From assembly GCF_001659985.1 (NCBI RefSeq), contig NZ_LYCS01000012.1, positions 32,314-96,313 on the forward strand: a DNA stretch of 64,000 nt, written 5' to 3'. The stretch is from Oceanobacillus sp. Castelsardo. Its GTDB lineage: Bacteria; Bacillota; Bacilli; Bacillales; Amphibacillaceae. Positions 32,213 through 44,703 of this stretch are shown in pieces. The notes under the pieces are model-generated. The model did not search any database and was not told the DNA's origin. It saw only the letters and a program-made list of their open reading frames with translations. How positions within the stretch are numbered: position 1 is the stretch's first letter; each line of letters starts with the position of its first letter. The translations under genes were made by a program, and so were the position numbers.

Positions 32213-32245
32213 CTAAGAAATAATAATGAAACTATTATTTCTTAG
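32213..32245 (-). other. Intercistronic hairpin fusA-tufA
   Basis: A perfect 13-bp stem (CTAAGAAATAATA / TATTATTTCTTAG, 7-nt loop) in the fusA-tufA gap. No T run follows, so it is more likely an mRNA processing or stability element than a terminator. Confidence 0.6.
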
Positions 32246-32287
32246 CCTTCATACATTTGTTATACGTTACATCTACAAAAAAATCAA

Positions 32288-34366
32288 TTATTCTCCTGCA
32301 TTTTTCTTAATAATTTCTTCAGAAATTGATTTCGGTACTTCGTCGAAGTGATCGAAATGCATAGAATATGTTCCACGTCCTTGAGTGTTTGAACGAAGAG
32401 CTGTAGCGTAACCAAACATTTCAGATAGTGGTACAAATGCTTTGATAACTTGTGCGTTACCACGAGCTTCCATACCTTCTACACGTCCGCGGCGTGATGT
32501 AACATCACCCATGATGTCTCCCATGTATTCTTCTGGAATAGTAATTTCTACTTTTTCAATTGGTTCTAGAATAACCGGGTTACATTTATTTTTAGCAGCT
32601 TTAAGCGCCATAGATGCAGCAACTTTAAACGCCATTTCGTTAGAGTCTACATCGTGGTAGCTACCATCATATAACGTAGCTTTTACGTCGATTAATGGAT
32701 AACCAGCAAGTACTCCGTTTTCCATCGCCTCTTCAACACCTTGTTGAACAGCTGGAATGTATTCACGAGGCACAACCCCACCAACGATGTTATTAACGAA
32801 TTCAAAGCCTGCGCCATCCTCGTTTGGTTCGAATTTGATCCAAACGTGACCGTATTGTCCACGTCCACCAGACTGACGTACGAATTTACCTTCAACTTCA
32901 GCTGCTGCACGGAATGTTTCACGATATGCAACTTGTGGTGCACCAACGTTTGCTTCCACTCTGAATTCACGTTTTAGACGGTCAACAATGATATCAAGGT
33001 GTAGTTCACCCATACCAGAGATGATTGTTTGGCCAGTTTCTGGGTTTGTTTCAGTTCTGAATGTTGGATCTTCTTCAGCAAGTTTACCTAAAGCAATACC
33101 CATTTTATCTTGGTCAGCTTTTGTTTTAGGTTCGATAGCTACTGAAATAACTGGTTCAGGGAATTCCATGGATTCCAAGATAACTAAGTTCTTCTCATCA
33201 CATAATGTATCCCCGGTTCCTGTATCTTTCAAACCAACCGCAGCAGCGATTTCTCCGGAATAAACTGTTGAGATTTCTTCACGGTGATTCGCATGCATTT
33301 GTAGAATACGACCAACACGTTCACGTTTATCCTTAACAGAGTTCTTCACGTATGAACCAGAATCTAATGTTCCAGAGTATACGCGGAAGAATGTAAGTTT
33401 ACCAACGTATGGGTCAGTCATTACTTTAAATGCAAGCGCAGAGAATGGTTCGCTATCATTTGATGGACGAGTTACTTTTTCCTCTGTTCCAGGTATGATT
33501 CCTTCGATTGGAGGGATATCAGTTGGAGCTGGAAGATAATCTATAACACCATCTAACATCAATTGAACACCTTTGTTTTTAAATGCTGATCCACAGAATA
33601 CCGGATAGAATTCAACATTTAAAGTAGCTTTACGAATAGCAGCCTTTAACTCATCGATACTGATTTCTTCACCTTCAAGATATTTCATCATAAGGTCTTC
33701 ATCAGATTCAGCCACTGCTTCAATTAGATTAGCTCGTAATTCTTCAGCTTCATCTTTTAATTCAGCAGGAATTTCACGTGACTCATCAGTTGTACCTAAA
33801 TCATCTAGGTAATAATGAGCTTCCATGTTGATTAGATCAATAATTCCCTCGAATTGATCTTCAGCACCAATTGGTAACTGAACTGGATGTGCGTTAGCAC
33901 CTAGGCGATCTTTCAAAGTCTTTGTAGAATATAAGAAGTCCGCTCCAGTTTTATCCATTTTATTAATGAATACTACTCTTGGTACACCGTATGTTGTAGC
34001 TTGGCGCCAAACTGTTTCCGTTTGAGGCTCTACACCAGATTGTGCATCAAGTACTGTAACTGCTCCATCAAGTACACGTAATGAACGTTCAACTTCTACT
34101 GTGAAGTCCACGTGTCCTGGTGTATCGATAATATTGATTCGGTGACCTTTCCATTGTGCTGTTGTAGCGGCAGATGTAATAGTAATACCACGCTCTTGCT
34201 CCTGCTCCATCCAGTCCATTTGAGAGGCACCTTCATGTGTTTCACCAATTTTATGAATACGTCCTGTATAGAAAAGAATACGTTCGGTAGTAGTTGTTTT
34301 ACCAGCATCAATGTGTGCCATAATACCGATATTACGTGTCTTTTCCAAGGAGAACTCTCTAGCCAT
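32288..34366 (-). CDS. fusA: Elongation factor G
   Basis: GTPase driving ribosomal translocation. The 692 residues carry [36 protein letters not shown], and the C-terminal domains IV-V ([34 protein letters not shown]). Length equals the Bacillus protein. It lies 42 bp after rpsG. Confidence 0.99.
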   Translation of the reverse strand: MAREFSLEKTRNIGIMAHIDAGKTTTTERILFYTGRIHKIGETHEGASQMDWMEQEQERGITITSAATTAQWKGHRINIIDTPGHVDFTVEVERSLRVLDGAVTVLDAQSGVEPQTETVWRQATTYGVPRVVFINKMDKTGADFLYSTKTLKDRLGANAHPVQLPIGAEDQFEGIIDLINMEAHYYLDDLGTTDESREIPAELKDEAEELRANLIEAVAESDEDLMMKYLEGEEISIDELKAAIRKATLNVEFYPVFCGSAFKNKGVQLMLDGVIDYLPAPTDIPPIEGIIPGTEEKVTRPSNDSEPFSALAFKVMTDPYVGKLTFFRVYSGTLDSGSYVKNSVKDKRERVGRILQMHANHREEISTVYSGEIAAAVGLKDTGTGDTLCDEKNLVILESMEFPEPVISVAIEPKTKADQDKMGIALGKLAEEDPTFRTETNPETGQTIISGMGELHLDIIVDRLKREFRVEANVGAPQVAYRETFRAAAEVEGKFVRQSGGRGQYGHVWIKFEPNEDGAGFEFVNNIVGGVVPREYIPAVQQGVEEAMENGVLAGYPLIDVKATLYDGSYHDVDSNEMAFKVAASMALKAAKNKCNPVILEPIEKVEITIPEEYMGDIMGDVTSRRGRVEGMEARGNAQVIKAFVPLSEMFGYATALRSNTQGRGTYSMHFDHFDEVPKSISEEIIKKNAGE

Positions 34367-34408
34367 GTGTTCTTCTCCTTTCTATCATAAACTATTCTTA
34401 GTATATTA

Positions 34409-34879
34409 TTACCAACGGTAGTGAGCAAATGCTTTGTTAGCTTCAGCCATTTTATGCATTTCTTCACGTTTCTTAACAGATGCACCTGTGTTATTAGAAG
34501 CATCTAGAATTTCATTAGCGAGACGTTCTTCCATAGTTTTTTCTCCACGAAGACGTGAATAGTTTACTAGGTAACGTAATCCTAATGCTTGACGTCTTTC
34601 AGGACGTACTTCAACTGGAACTTGGTAGTTTGAACCACCAACACGACGAGCGCGTACTTCAAGAACAGGCATAACGTTTTTCATTGCTTGTTCAAAAATT
34701 TCCATTGGATTTTGTCCACTTCTTTCTTGGACAAGTTCAAAAGCTTTATAAAGGATTTTTTGTGCTTTACCACGTTTACCATCAACCATGATTTGGTTGA
34801 TTAAACGAGTAACTAATTTAGAACTATATAGCGGATCTGGTAATACATCACGCTTTGGTACTGGACCTTTACGAGGCAT
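34409..34879 (-). CDS. rpsG: 30S ribosomal protein S7
   Basis: Primary 16S rRNA-binding protein of the head. The 156 residues start [20 protein letters not shown] at ATG 34879 with AAAGGAGG upstream; the longer frame at 34897 includes that site. [20 protein letters not shown] is typical. Confidence 0.98.
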   Translation of the reverse strand: MPRKGPVPKRDVLPDPLYSSKLVTRLINQIMVDGKRGKAQKILYKAFELVQERSGQNPMEIFEQAMKNVMPVLEVRARRVGGSNYQVPVEVRPERRQALGLRYLVNYSRLRGEKTMEERLANEILDASNNTGASVKKREEMHKMAEANKAFAHYRW

Positions 34880-34918
34880 ATGACATCCTCCTTTCATTCA
34901 ATGTTAATTTAAAGTTTA

Positions 34919-35338
34919 TTATTTTTTCGCTTTTGGCTTTTTAGTACCGTATTTAGAACGGCTTTGCATACGACCGTCAACACCTGCAGTGTCAAGAGCG
35001 CCTCGAACAATATGGTAACGTACCCCTGGTAAGTCTTTAACACGACCACCACGAATTAATACAACACTGTGTTCTTGTAGGTTGTGACCAATTCCTGGGA
35101 TGTACGCAGTTACCTCCATGTTATTTGACAAACGCACACGCGCATATTTACGTAATGCAGAGTTTGGTTTTTTAGGAGTTAGCGTACCAACACGAGTACA
35201 AACACCACGTTTTTGTGGAGAGTTTACATCAGTTAATGATTTTTTAAAGCTGTTGTAACCTTTGTTTAGTGCTGGAGAGTCAGAAGTTTTAGTTTTACTA
35301 ACTCGACCTTTACGTACAAGTTGGTTAATTGTAGGCAT
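34919..35338 (-). CDS. rpsL: 30S ribosomal protein S12
   Basis: Decoding-centre protein. The 139 residues contain [20 protein letters not shown] and [19 protein letters not shown], with the lysines of both streptomycin-related loops present, so no resistance substitution is visible there. First of rpsL-rpsG-fusA-tufA. Confidence 0.98.
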   Translation of the reverse strand: MPTINQLVRKGRVSKTKTSDSPALNKGYNSFKKSLTDVNSPQKRGVCTRVGTLTPKKPNSALRKYARVRLSNNMEVTAYIPGIGHNLQEHSVVLIRGGRVKDLPGVRYHIVRGALDTAGVDGRMQSRSKYGTKKPKAKK

Positions 35339-35445
35339 TTTTGTTTTCCTCCCTTCCTTATTTAATTACTGTAATATAATTGCAGTAACTAGATAGTCTT
35401 TCAGAGTTTGTAATCCCACACATCCAGGCGGTTCATTTTAAGGTA

Positions 35446-35473
35446 AAAAAATCCGGAGGTAAGAACCTCTTAA
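35446..35473 (-). terminator. Weak terminator-like hairpin after rplGB
   Basis: GAGGT, TCTT, ACCTC then CGGATTTTTTT on the minus strand. Only five stem pairs but seven T residues; it may partly separate rpoBC-rplGB from the str operon. Confidence 0.5.
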
Positions 35474-35727
35474 TCAAAAATCTTTACCGCAACCGCAGAT
35501 GCATCGACTTCAATTCCACATGCGACACCCAACTTCCTTTTGGAATCGACTGACTCACATGGTATGTCTAGTTCATCCGCAAGACTAGCTACTTTTTGTG
35601 TTATATGCTCATCAGCATCGTTAGCAATAAACACTTCACTTACTTCGCCATTTTTCATAGCTTTCAGTGTTTGTTTAGTCCCAATTATTAGACGTGATTT
35701 GACTTGCGTTACTTTATCATAAGACAT
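35470..35727 (-). CDS. rplGB: L7Ae-family K-turn RNA-binding protein (YbxF/L7Ae-like)
   Basis: An 85-residue L7Ae/L30e-fold protein that binds kink-turn RNA; Bacillus YbxF is the homologue in the same place. Start [20 protein letters not shown] at ATG 35727 (GGAGG upstream); the longer frame at 35787 is unlikely. The RNA-contact segment KKLGxACGIEV appears as [19 protein letters not shown]. It sits between rpoC and rpsL. Confidence 0.93.
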   Translation of the reverse strand: MSYDKVTQVKSRLIIGTKQTLKAMKNGEVSEVFIANDADEHITQKVASLADELDIPCESVDSKRKLGVACGIEVDASAVAVKIFD

Positions 35728-35869
35728 CTGTCTTCGTATCCTCCAAAGCAACAAGAATAATCGGAAGCACCTTGAATATAGTACCATTCAACTTTTTTAA
35801 TGTCAATATCAAATGTCTATTTTTTTTGGTGCTTCCAAATAATTAATACCTTTTTTAATAAATTACTTC

Positions 35870-38800
35870 TTATTGCACTGTTTCTGTTTCTATCTCTTCC
35901 GAAACTTCTTCTTCGGGTTTGTCTAATATTGGTTTAATGCGACGATATTGTTGCATCCCTGTCCCCGCCGGAACAAGTTTACCAATAATAACATTTTCTT
36001 TAAGGCCGAGTAAATCATCACGTTTGCCTTTAATTGCGGCATCGGTAAGAACTCTTGTTGTTTCTTGGAACGATGCAGCTGATAAGAATGAATCTGTTTC
36101 AAGTGATGCTTTTGTAATACCAAGCAATACAGGTCTACCTGTTGCTGGGTTATCGCCCTCAAGCAGTACAGATTTGTTCGCTTCTTTAAATTGATGTAAC
36201 TCTAGTAATGAACCTGGTAACACATCTGTATCTCCCGAATCAACTACTCTAATCTTACGTAACATCTGACGTACCATTACTTCAACGTGTTTGTCACCAA
36301 TTTCTACACCTTGCATACGATACACACGTTGCACTTCGCGTAGAATATAAGCTTGCACGCCTTCTACACCTTTAACACGTAATAAGTCTTTCGGATCAAT
36401 GGAACCCTCTGTTAATTCTTGACCAGCTTCTACTTCGTCACCTATAGCTACCTTAAGTCTTGCGTTGTAAGGAACCGCATAAGAGCGCTGTTCTACATCA
36501 CCTTGGATAACAATCTCTTGTTTATCCTTCGTTTCATTGATTTCAAGGACACTACCGTAAATTTCAGTAATAACTGCTTGCCCCTTCGGATTACGTGCTT
36601 CGAATAATTCTTGGATACGCGGTAAACCTTGGGTAATATCATTACCAGCTACCCCACCCGTGTGGAATGTACGCATTGTTAACTGTGTACCTGGTTCCCC
36701 GATAGATTGTGCAGCTATAATACCTACAGCTTCACCTACTTCTACATCTGAACCTGTAGCAAGGTTACGTCCATAACATTTTTGACATACACCATGTTTT
36801 GTATTACATGTGAACGCTGAGCGAATAATAACTTTTTCAATACCTGCTTCTACAATTTCTTTAGCTTGGTCCTCCGTTATTAATTCATTCTTGTCAACTA
36901 TCACATTACCTGTTTCAGGGTGTTTAACAATCATGAACGCAGTACGGCCTATTAGACGGTCTATTAATGGTTCAATGACCTCAGTACCATCAACTAAAGC
37001 TTCTACTTCCAGCCCACGATCCGTTCCACAATCTTCCTCACGAATAATAACGTCTTGTGCAACATCAACCAAACGTCGAGTTAGATATCCAGAGTCCGCG
37101 GTCTTCAGTGCCGTATCAGCAAGTCCTTTACGTGCACCGTGAGTTGAAATAAAGTATTCCAATACGGTTAACCCTTCACGGAAACTTGATTTAATCGGTA
37201 ACTCGATAATCTTACCAGCCGGGTTGGCCATTAGACCACGCATACCAGCAAGCTGTGTAAAGTTAGACGCATTACCACGTGCTCCCGAGTCACTCATCAT
37301 GAATATTGGGTTTCGGTTACTTAGAGACTCCATAAGTTTTGCTTGAATTGTATCTTTTGTAATCGTCCAGATAGAAATAACACGATCATAACGTTCTTCT
37401 TCTGTAATCAGACCACGACGGAATTGTTTAAGTACTTTATCAACTTTTTCCTGTGCCTCATCCAAGATTGCTTGTTTTTCAGGTAATACTACAATATCAG
37501 AGATACCTACTGTCATCCCAGCTTTTGTAGAGTAACTGAAACCTAAATCTTTCATACGGTCAAGCATTTTAGATGTTTCTGTAATCTTATATAGTTTAAA
37601 TACTTCCGCAATAATGTCCCCTAAGAAACCTTTCTTAAACGGCTTAACTAATTCGCGATTCTTAATTTCCTCTTTAATGTTCGTTCCTGGATTAACAAAA
37701 TAATTCTCCGGAGTTTTTTCCTCTAGATTTAAACGTGTTGGTTCGTTAATATACGGGAACGATGCTGGTAAAATTTCATTAAAAATCAGTTTACCAACAG
37801 TCGTTAATAGTAATTGACTATTTTGTTCTTCAGTGAAAGTTTGGTTGTTTAAAGTTGAAGCCTTCACCGCGATTCTCGTATGAAGATGAACATAACCATT
37901 TTGATAAGCTATCATCGCTTCGTTGATATCTTTAAAAACGCTACCTTCGCCAACTGCAGCTTCACGCTCAAGAGTTAAGTAATAGTTACCTAGTACCATA
38001 TCCTGGGAAGGCGTAACAACTGGTTTACCATCTTTTGGATTAAGGATATTTTGAGCTGCAAGCATAAGTAAACGTGCCTCTGCCTGAGCTTCAGCCGATA
38101 GTGGTACGTGCACAGCCATTTGGTCACCATCAAAGTCCGCATTATATGCAGTACATACTAATGGATGTAAACGAATCGCTCGACCTTCAACCAATGTTGG
38201 TTCAAATGCCTGTATCCCTAATCTATGCAAAGTTGGTGCACGGTTAAGTAGTACTGGATGCTCTTTAATAACATCTTCAAGTACATCCCATACATCCGGA
38301 TGAACTCTTTCAATTTTGCGTTTAGCAGATTTAATGTTATGAGCTAAACCTCGTTCTACTAACTCTTTCATTATAAATGGTTTGAATAATTCTAATGCCA
38401 TCTCTTTAGGAAGGCCACATTGGTACATTTTTAGGTGAGGACCAACAATAATAACAGAACGCCCAGAATAGTCTACACGTTTACCAAGAAGATTTTGACG
38501 GAATCTTCCTTGTTTCCCTTTTAACATATGGGATAACGATTTAAGTGGTCTATTACCCGGCCCTGTAACAGGACGTCCTCTTCTACCATTATCAATGAGT
38601 GCATCGACAGCTTCTTGTAACATACGCTTTTCGTTTTGTACAATAATGCTTGGCGCACCTAAGTCTAGAAGTCGTTTCAAACGATTGTTACGATTGATAA
38701 CACGTCGATATAGATCATTTAAATCAGAAGTAGCAAAACGGCCACCATCAAGTTGCACCATTGGACGGATTTCTGGCGGAATGACAGGTAGAACATCTAA

Positions 38801-39481
38801 TATCATCCAATCCGGTTTATTACCTGAATTGCGGAATGCTTCCAATACTTCTAGTCGTTTAATTGCTCTAGTACGACGTTGCCCTTGAGCAGTCTTTAAC
38901 TCTTCTCTTAGAGCTTCCACTTCTTTTTCTAAATCAATATCTTGCAACAATTTACGAATTGCCTCTGCACCCATTTGCGCCTTAAAGGTATTGCCGTACT
39001 TATCATAATAAGCACGATATTCCTTTTCAGAAAGAAGTTGCTTCTTCTCTAACGGTGTACTTCCTTGTTCAGTCACAATATAAGCAGCAAAGTAGATTAC
39101 TTCCTCAAGCGCTCTCGGTGACATATCCAATACTAGACCCATACGGCTAGGGATTCCTTTGAAATACCAAATATGAGATACAGGTGCAGCTAATTCAATA
39201 TGCCCCATACGTTCGCGACGCACTTTTGATTTGGTAACTTCAACTCCACAACGATCACAAACTACACCTTTATAACGTACACGTTTGTATTTTCCGCAAT
39301 GACATTCCCAGTCTTTAGTTGGGCCAAAAATACGCTCGCAGAAAAGGCCATCTTTCTCTGGTTTTAACGTACGGTAATTTATGGTTTCTGGTTTTTTAAC
39401 CTCACCATATGACCAAGAGCGAATTTTTTCTGATGAAGCTAAGCCAATTTTCATATACTCAAAATTATTTACATCTAGCAA
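35870..39481 (-). CDS. rpoC: DNA-directed RNA polymerase beta' subunit
   Basis: Catalytic subunit of RNA polymerase. The 1203 residues contain the N-terminal zinc ribbon ([20 protein letters not shown]), the active-site motif [13 protein letters not shown] that holds the catalytic Mg, and the second zinc site ([21 protein letters not shown]). The start is TTG at 39481 (encoding LDVNNFEYM), 8 nt after GGGAGG; the open frame continues upstream to an ATG at 39520 but without a ribosome site. Cotranscribed with rpoB. Confidence 0.98.
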   Translation of the reverse strand: MLDVNNFEYMKIGLASSEKIRSWSYGEVKKPETINYRTLKPEKDGLFCERIFGPTKDWECHCGKYKRVRYKGVVCDRCGVEVTKSKVRRERMGHIELAAPVSHIWYFKGIPSRMGLVLDMSPRALEEVIYFAAYIVTEQGSTPLEKKQLLSEKEYRAYYDKYGNTFKAQMGAEAIRKLLQDIDLEKEVEALREELKTAQGQRRTRAIKRLEVLEAFRNSGNKPDWMILDVLPVIPPEIRPMVQLDGGRFATSDLNDLYRRVINRNNRLKRLLDLGAPSIIVQNEKRMLQEAVDALIDNGRRGRPVTGPGNRPLKSLSHMLKGKQGRFRQNLLGKRVDYSGRSVIIVGPHLKMYQCGLPKEMALELFKPFIMKELVERGLAHNIKSAKRKIERVHPDVWDVLEDVIKEHPVLLNRAPTLHRLGIQAFEPTLVEGRAIRLHPLVCTAYNADFDGDQMAVHVPLSAEAQAEARLLMLAAQNILNPKDGKPVVTPSQDMVLGNYYLTLEREAAVGEGSVFKDINEAMIAYQNGYVHLHTRIAVKASTLNNQTFTEEQNSQLLLTTVGKLIFNEILPASFPYINEPTRLNLEEKTPENYFVNPGTNIKEEIKNRELVKPFKKGFLGDIIAEVFKLYKITETSKMLDRMKDLGFSYSTKAGMTVGISDIVVLPEKQAILDEAQEKVDKVLKQFRRGLITEEERYDRVISIWTITKDTIQAKLMESLSNRNPIFMMSDSGARGNASNFTQLAGMRGLMANPAGKIIELPIKSSFREGLTVLEYFISTHGARKGLADTALKTADSGYLTRRLVDVAQDVIIREEDCGTDRGLEVEALVDGTEVIEPLIDRLIGRTAFMIVKHPETGNVIVDKNELITEDQAKEIVEAGIEKVIIRSAFTCNTKHGVCQKCYGRNLATGSDVEVGEAVGIIAAQSIGEPGTQLTMRTFHTGGVAGNDITQGLPRIQELFEARNPKGQAVITEIYGSVLEINETKDKQEIVIQGDVEQRSYAVPYNARLKVAIGDEVEAGQELTEGSIDPKDLLRVKGVEGVQAYILREVQRVYRMQGVEIGDKHVEVMVRQMLRKIRVVDSGDTDVLPGSLLELHQFKEANKSVLLEGDNPATGRPVLLGITKASLETDSFLSAASFQETTRVLTDAAIKGKRDDLLGLKENVIIGKLVPAGTGMQQYRRIKPILDKPEEEVSEEIETETVQ

Positions 39482-39529
39482 GGAGCCTTCCTCCCTTTTA
39501 ATGTGCGTTTTATTATCCAATTTTCAAAT

Positions 39530-39564
39530 AGAGAATTGATGGTACAATGAGCCATCAATTCTCT
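39530..39564 (-). other. Intercistronic hairpin rpoB-rpoC
   Basis: Perfect 13-bp stem AGAGAATTGATGG / CCATCAATTCTCT with a 9-nt loop, 7 bp beyond the rpoB stop and about 50 bp before the rpoC start. No T run follows on the minus strand, so it is probably an RNA processing or stability element. Confidence 0.65.
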
Positions 39565-39571
39565 TATATAT

Positions 39572-42500
39572 TTATTTCTCTTGTGCTTCAACTTCTAAGT
39601 TAAGTTTACTAGGAGAATGGGTATCATCTTCTTCTAAATCACGCATATCGATTTCGTCCTCATTGCTGTTAAGCATTTTAACATCCATACCTAGACTTTG
39701 CAGTTCTTTAATTAACACTTTGAAAGATTCTGGTACACCAGGTTCTGGAACGTTTTCACCTTTAACAATTGCTTCGTAAGTCTTAACACGGCCTACGATA
39801 TCATCCGATTTAACAGTTAGGATTTCCTGTAATGTGTATGCAGCTCCATAGGCCTCTAGAGCCCAAACTTCCATTTCCCCAAATCGCTGTCCACCGAATT
39901 GTGCTTTACCACCAAGTGGTTGTTGCGTTACTAATGAATAAGGACCAGTGGATCTTGCGTGAAGTTTATCATCAACCATGTGAGCCAATTTGATCATATA
40001 CATTACACCGACAGAAACACGGTTGTCAAAAGGGACACCTGTTCTACCATCGTAAAGAATGGTCTTTGCATCTCTAGACATTCCAGCTTCTTCTAGTGTT
40101 TCATATACGTCTTCTTCCGTCGCACCATCAAATACTGGTGTAGCGACATGAATACCTAGAAGTCTAGCTGCCATACCTAAATGAAGTTCGAACACCTGTC
40201 CGATATTCATACGTGATGGTACACCTAATGGGTTTAACATGATATCAACAGGAGTTCCATCTGGTAAGAACGGCATGTCTTCTTCTGGTAATATTTTAGA
40301 GATAACCCCTTTATTACCATGACGACCAGCCATCTTATCCCCTTCATGGATTTTACGTTTTTGCACAATATATGCACGTACCAATTGATTTACTCCAGGT
40401 GGTAACTCATCACCGTCTTCACGATTAAAAATCTTAACATCTAATACAATACCGCCAGCACCATGAGGAACACGTAAGGATGTGTCACGGACTTCGCGTG
40501 CTTTTTCACCGAAGATAGCATGTAATAATCTTTCTTCTGCGGATAATTCGGTAACTCCCTTAGGTGTTACTTTACCAACTAAGATATCACCATCTGTTAC
40601 CTCGGCACCAACACGAATTATTCCATTTTCATCCAAGTTCTTCAATGCGTCTTCACCGACGTTAGGGATATCACGAGTAATTTCTTCAGGCCCTAGTTTT
40701 GTATCACGAGATTCGGATTCATATTCTTCAATATGAATAGATGTATAAACATCATCTTTCACAAGTCTTTCACTCATAATAATTGCATCTTCATAGTTGT
40801 ACCCTTCCCATGTCATGAATGCAACTAGAACGTTTTGACCTAAAGCCATTTCTCCGTCTTGCATAGATGGACCGTCTGCTAAAACTTCACCCTTCGTTAC
40901 ACGGTCACCCTCTTTTACAATTGGGCGCTGGTTAATACATGTTCCTGCGTTCGAACGAATAAACTTCTGTAGTTTGTATCGATCCACATCGCCTTGAACT
41001 TCTTTCCCATCAACCACGGATACACGACGCACAAGTACTTCCCTTGCTTCAACTCGTTCTACAATCCCCTCATGCTTACAAATCAACGCAGCACCGGAGT
41101 CTTTACCATTCACATATTCCATTCCAGTACCAACAATTGGCGCACGTGGTTTGATTAACGGAACCGCTTGACGTTGCATGTTCGCTCCCATAAGGGCACG
41201 GTTAGAGTCATCGTTCTCCAAGAAAGGAATACACGCGGTTGCGGCAGATACTACTTGTTTAGGAGAAACATCCATGTAGTCAATCTTTTCTCGTTTAACA
41301 ACAATGTTTTCCCCTCTAAACCTTGCAATTACTTCATCATTCAAAAAGATATTCTCTTCATCTAAAGGAGCATTTGCTTGGGCAACAATATAATTATCTT
41401 CTTCATCAGCAGTTAAGTAATCGATATGATTCGTAACTTGGCCATTTTCTGGATCAACTCGACGATATGGAGTCTCAATAAATCCATAATCATTAACTTT
41501 TGCAAATGAAGATAAAGAGTTAATTAGACCGATGTTTGGTCCTTCAGGTGTTTCAATAGGACACATACGACCATAATGCGAGTAATGAACATCTCGAACT
41601 TCCATTCCCGCGCGTTCACGAGTCAAACCACCGGGCCCTAACGCAGATAGACGACGCTTATGCGTAAGTTCTGCCAATGGATTCGTTTGGTCCATGAACT
41701 GAGATAATTGAGAACTACCAAAGAACTCCTTAATGGAAGCAATTACCGGTCTTATATTAATTAGTTGCTGCGGTGTAACGCTAGATGTATCTTGTATTGA
41801 CATTCTCTCGCGAACTACACGTTCCATACGGGAAAGCCCAATACGGAATTGGTTTTGCAATAACTCACCAACTGAGCGCAACCTACGATTACCAAGGTGG
41901 TCTATATCATCTGTGTCCCCAACTTCATGAAGGAGATTAAAGAAATAACTAATGGAAGCTAGGATGTCAGCTGGTGTAATATGTTTCGTATCTTTGTCAA
42001 CATTGCCATTTCCGATTACATTAAGAACTCTTTCACCACTTGGGTCTGTTGGGTCAATGATTTTCACTATTTGTAATGTGATTTCATCCTCTAGAACCCC
42101 ATCATGTGGCTGATGCATGTTCTCACCAAGCATATTTTCATTACGCTCTAAATACGGAATTAACTTATTCAATAATTTACGTTCTAATCGATCGCCTTTT
42201 TCAGCTAAAACTTCACCTGTTTCCGAGTCCACAATTGTTTCAGCTAAAACTTGATTAAATAAGCGGTTTTTTATATTAAGCTTTTTGTTCATTTTATAAC
42301 GACCTACATGTGCAAGGTCATAACGTTTTGGATCGAAAAATCTAGAAACAAGTAGACTCTTAGCGTTTTCCACTGTTGGTGGTTCACCAGGGCGTAATCG
42401 CTCATAAATTTCGAGCAAAGCCTTTTCAGAAGTCTCTGTATTATCTTTTTCTAATGTATTTTTAAGGTACTCATTGTCACCAAGCAAATCTAAGATTTCT

Positions 42501-43114
42501 TGATCCGTACCAAATCCAAGCGCACGTAAAAGTACAGTTATTGGCAATTTTCTTGTACGGTCAATTCGTACATGAGCTACATCTTTTGCGTCCGTTTCAA
42601 ATTCAAGCCATGCGCCGCGGTTCGGGATAACTGTTGCTCCAATACCACGCTTACCGTTTTTGTCGATCTTATCATTAAAATAAACGCTTGGAGAACGTAC
42701 AAGTTGAGATACAATGACACGTTCAGCACCATTTATAATAAATGTTCCTGTATCTGTCATTAATGGGAAGTCACCCATAAACACTTCTTGTTCCTTCACT
42801 TCGCCAGTCTCATTATTAATTAAACGTACCTTCACACGAAGAGGAGCATTGTACGTAACATCTCTAGACTTTGATTCATCCACATCGTACTTCGGCTCAC
42901 CTAAACTATAATCTACGAATTCAAGTGATAAGTTACCTGCAAAATCCTCAATAGGAGAAATATCCTTGAACATTTCTCTTAATCCTTCCTCCAAAAACCA
43001 ATCGTAAGAAGAAGTTTGAATCTCAATTAAGTTTGGTAGCTCTAATACCTCATTAATACGTGCATAGCTCCTACGTTTTCGGTGCCGTCCATATTGAACT
43101 AGTTGACCTGCCAA
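39572..43114 (-). CDS. rpoB: DNA-directed RNA polymerase beta subunit
   Basis: Second-largest RNA polymerase subunit. The 1180 residues keep the rifampicin region [20 protein letters not shown] and [13 protein letters not shown] in wild-type form, and [20 protein letters not shown] near the active site. Start is TTG at 43114 (encoding [11 protein letters not shown]) after AAGGGGTGA; the in-frame GTG at 43123 lies within that site. The acidic C-terminal tail is about a dozen residues shorter than in B. subtilis. Confidence 0.98.
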   Translation of the reverse strand: MAGQLVQYGRHRKRRSYARINEVLELPNLIEIQTSSYDWFLEEGLREMFKDISPIEDFAGNLSLEFVDYSLGEPKYDVDESKSRDVTYNAPLRVKVRLINNETGEVKEQEVFMGDFPLMTDTGTFIINGAERVIVSQLVRSPSVYFNDKIDKNGKRGIGATVIPNRGAWLEFETDAKDVAHVRIDRTRKLPITVLLRALGFGTDQEILDLLGDNEYLKNTLEKDNTETSEKALLEIYERLRPGEPPTVENAKSLLVSRFFDPKRYDLAHVGRYKMNKKLNIKNRLFNQVLAETIVDSETGEVLAEKGDRLERKLLNKLIPYLERNENMLGENMHQPHDGVLEDEITLQIVKIIDPTDPSGERVLNVIGNGNVDKDTKHITPADILASISYFFNLLHEVGDTDDIDHLGNRRLRSVGELLQNQFRIGLSRMERVVRERMSIQDTSSVTPQQLINIRPVIASIKEFFGSSQLSQFMDQTNPLAELTHKRRLSALGPGGLTRERAGMEVRDVHYSHYGRMCPIETPEGPNIGLINSLSSFAKVNDYGFIETPYRRVDPENGQVTNHIDYLTADEEDNYIVAQANAPLDEENIFLNDEVIARFRGENIVVKREKIDYMDVSPKQVVSAATACIPFLENDDSNRALMGANMQRQAVPLIKPRAPIVGTGMEYVNGKDSGAALICKHEGIVERVEAREVLVRRVSVVDGKEVQGDVDRYKLQKFIRSNAGTCINQRPIVKEGDRVTKGEVLADGPSMQDGEMALGQNVLVAFMTWEGYNYEDAIIMSERLVKDDVYTSIHIEEYESESRDTKLGPEEITRDIPNVGEDALKNLDENGIIRVGAEVTDGDILVGKVTPKGVTELSAEERLLHAIFGEKAREVRDTSLRVPHGAGGIVLDVKIFNREDGDELPPGVNQLVRAYIVQKRKIHEGDKMAGRHGNKGVISKILPEEDMPFLPDGTPVDIMLNPLGVPSRMNIGQVFELHLGMAARLLGIHVATPVFDGATEEDVYETLEEAGMSRDAKTILYDGRTGVPFDNRVSVGVMYMIKLAHMVDDKLHARSTGPYSLVTQQPLGGKAQFGGQRFGEMEVWALEAYGAAYTLQEILTVKSDDIVGRVKTYEAIVKGENVPEPGVPESFKVLIKELQSLGMDVKMLNSNEDEIDMRDLEEDDTHSPSKLNLEVEAQEK

Positions 43115-43529
43115 CTGCTTCACCCCTTAAATAATACGTTTTGTAGAAGTTAATTCTACTATTTTACAAAGGCATGTATATATAAAACACAACCAATCAA
43201 AAATTGGGTATGCTTTGTCACAAGATTCACACCTCATAACAATGAGGTTTATAAAAAGCTTTATAAAATAAAAATATGTAACCACCTATTAATTCAATTG
43301 CATGATCTAATAGGTTTAAAACTATAATTCCTTCGAAGTTGTAACCTTTTAGCAAATAATAGTTTACAGATAGATTGATTAAACGTTATAATAAGAAAAA
43401 GTAAAAGTAATTTTTTCTTAAAAACCCCATTTTCCTTCCATTATAACAGTTTTTCCTATCATCCATAAATTATACATATTTTTTTATAAAGCTCCCTTGA
43501 CATAAAAATCCCATTATTAGCATTTTCCA
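43115..43529 (-). promoter_or_regulatory. Long rpoB leader with hairpins
   Basis: The 440-bp gap before rpoB holds no gene. Read on the minus strand it has an extended -10 (TGTTATAAT, 43443-43451), a stem ACCTATTA / TAATAGGT (43286-43319) and a small hairpin ACCTCA / TGAGGT (43232-43250). No T-run terminator was found. It may be a regulated leader for RNA polymerase synthesis. Confidence 0.45.
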
Positions 43530-43558
43530 ATGTTAACATAAGAGACGTATTCGGTCAA
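43530..43558 (-). promoter_or_regulatory. rpoB promoter, distal
   Basis: Minus-strand TTGACC (43553-43558), 17-bp spacer, TAACAT (43530-43535). The -35 overlaps the last codons of rsmC. Confidence 0.58.
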
Positions 43559-44160
43559 ATATTTATTGCCTTAAAAATGTAATAACCTTTATCTCTTGCA
43601 ACGATATCTACCTCGCCAAATAGTGTTTCTAGTTTCTTTTTTGCTGACGGCGCTCCCTGTTTCTTTTGGATTACCACCCACAGCTCACCATTAGGTAGCA
43701 GAACATCTTTTGTATCTTCAAAAATAGCATGAACTACCTTTTTTCCAGCTCTAATCGGAGGATTAGTTATAACAGAAGCGAATTTTCGATCTTTTACATT
43801 TGATGTACTATGGCTTTCGATAATTTCCGTGTTATCCTCTACATGATTAGCCATGGCATTTCTCCTCGCTAATTCCAATGCCCGCCCATTAATATCTACC
43901 ATAATAACGCAACGTCTTTGGAAACTCTCAGCTAATGAAATACCAATTGGACCATAGCCACATCCCAGATCTAAGAAATCACCATCAATTGAAGGTTCAT
44001 TAAAGGTTTCAATTATTAATCTAGAACCGAAATCTACTTCGTTTTTTGAAAAAACACCTATGTCACTAGTAAAAGTAAATTCCTTTTCTCTTAAATTATA
44101 TTTCCATGTCTTTGGTGAACTTTTTGATTGAGGTTGTTGTGAAAAGTAATGCTCTGCCAT
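43555..44160 (-). CDS. Class I SAM methyltransferase, RsmC/YbxB type
   Basis: A 201-residue methyltransferase between rplL and rpoB, the place of Bacillus ybxB; the family relates to 16S rRNA G1207 methyltransferase RsmC. SAM-binding motif LDLGCGYGPIGI (about 62-73), acidic motif VDINGRA, and catalytic NPPIRAGKK (about 134-142). It begins with ATG at 44160 after TAGGTG. It matches only the C-terminal catalytic half of E. coli RsmC. Confidence 0.9.
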   Translation of the reverse strand: MAEHYFSQQPQSKSSPKTWKYNLREKEFTFTSDIGVFSKNEVDFGSRLIIETFNEPSIDGDFLDLGCGYGPIGISLAESFQRRCVIMVDINGRALELARRNAMANHVEDNTEIIESHSTSNVKDRKFASVITNPPIRAGKKVVHAIFEDTKDVLLPNGELWVVIQKKQGAPSAKKKLETLFGEVDIVARDKGYYIFKAINI

Positions 44161-44235
44161 TCGGCACCTACTTTACTAATGTAATATCCTAAGTCCAGTT
44201 CTTGGTCGGACTAAAAACAGAAGAATTTATTATAG

Positions 44236-44268
44236 TTGAAAAGAGCTCGGCCGAATATCGACGAGCTC
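44236..44268 (-). terminator. Terminator after rplL
   Basis: AGAGCTCG / CGAGCTCT stem with a 12-nt loop and a short TTTTC tail on the minus strand, 20 bp past the rplL stop. Moderate strength; it may set the ratio of L7/L12 to RNA polymerase transcripts. Confidence 0.65.
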
Positions 44269-44287
44269 TATTATTTATATACTTTAA

Positions 44288-44653
44288 TTATTTAACTTCT
44301 ACAGATGCTCCAGCTTCTTCAAGTTTAGCTTTAACTTCTTCAGCTTCTTCTTTAGAAACAGCTTCTTTAACAGCTTTAGGAGCATTATCTACTAAGTCTT
44401 TAGCATCTTTCAAACCAAGACCAGTGATTTCACGTACAGCTTTAACAACTTTAATTTTAGATGCTCCAGCACTTTCAAGTACTACATCAAATTCAGTTTG
44501 TTCTGCAGCAGCGTCTCCACCTGCAGCTCCGCCTGCAACCGCAACTGGTGCTGCAGCTGTAACTCCGAATTCTTCTTCAATTGCTTTAACTAAATCGTTT
44601 AATTCTAAAACAGTCATTTCTTTAATCGCACTAATCATTTCTTCTTTAGTCAT
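44288..44653 (-). CDS. rplL: 50S ribosomal protein L7/L12
   Basis: Stalk protein that recruits translation factors. The 121 residues have the N-terminal dimer region, an Ala/Gly-rich hinge ([17 protein letters not shown] near 35-51) and the C-terminal factor-binding domain ([20 protein letters not shown]). Confidence 0.98.
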   Translation of the reverse strand: MTKEEMISAIKEMTVLELNDLVKAIEEEFGVTAAAPVAVAGGAAGGDAAAEQTEFDVVLESAGASKIKVVKAVREITGLGLKDAKDLVDNAPKAVKEAVSKEEAEEVKAKLEEAGASVEVK

Positions 44654-44703
44654 GATATATTTCCTCCTAATTATAATTTAATTTATTTATTATTCCGAGA
44701 CTA

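Noticed and set aside
44202..44681. Plus-strand 159-codon Ala/Ser-rich frame
   Set aside because: It is the antisense of rplL, whose repetitive Ala/Glu codons leave the opposite strand open.
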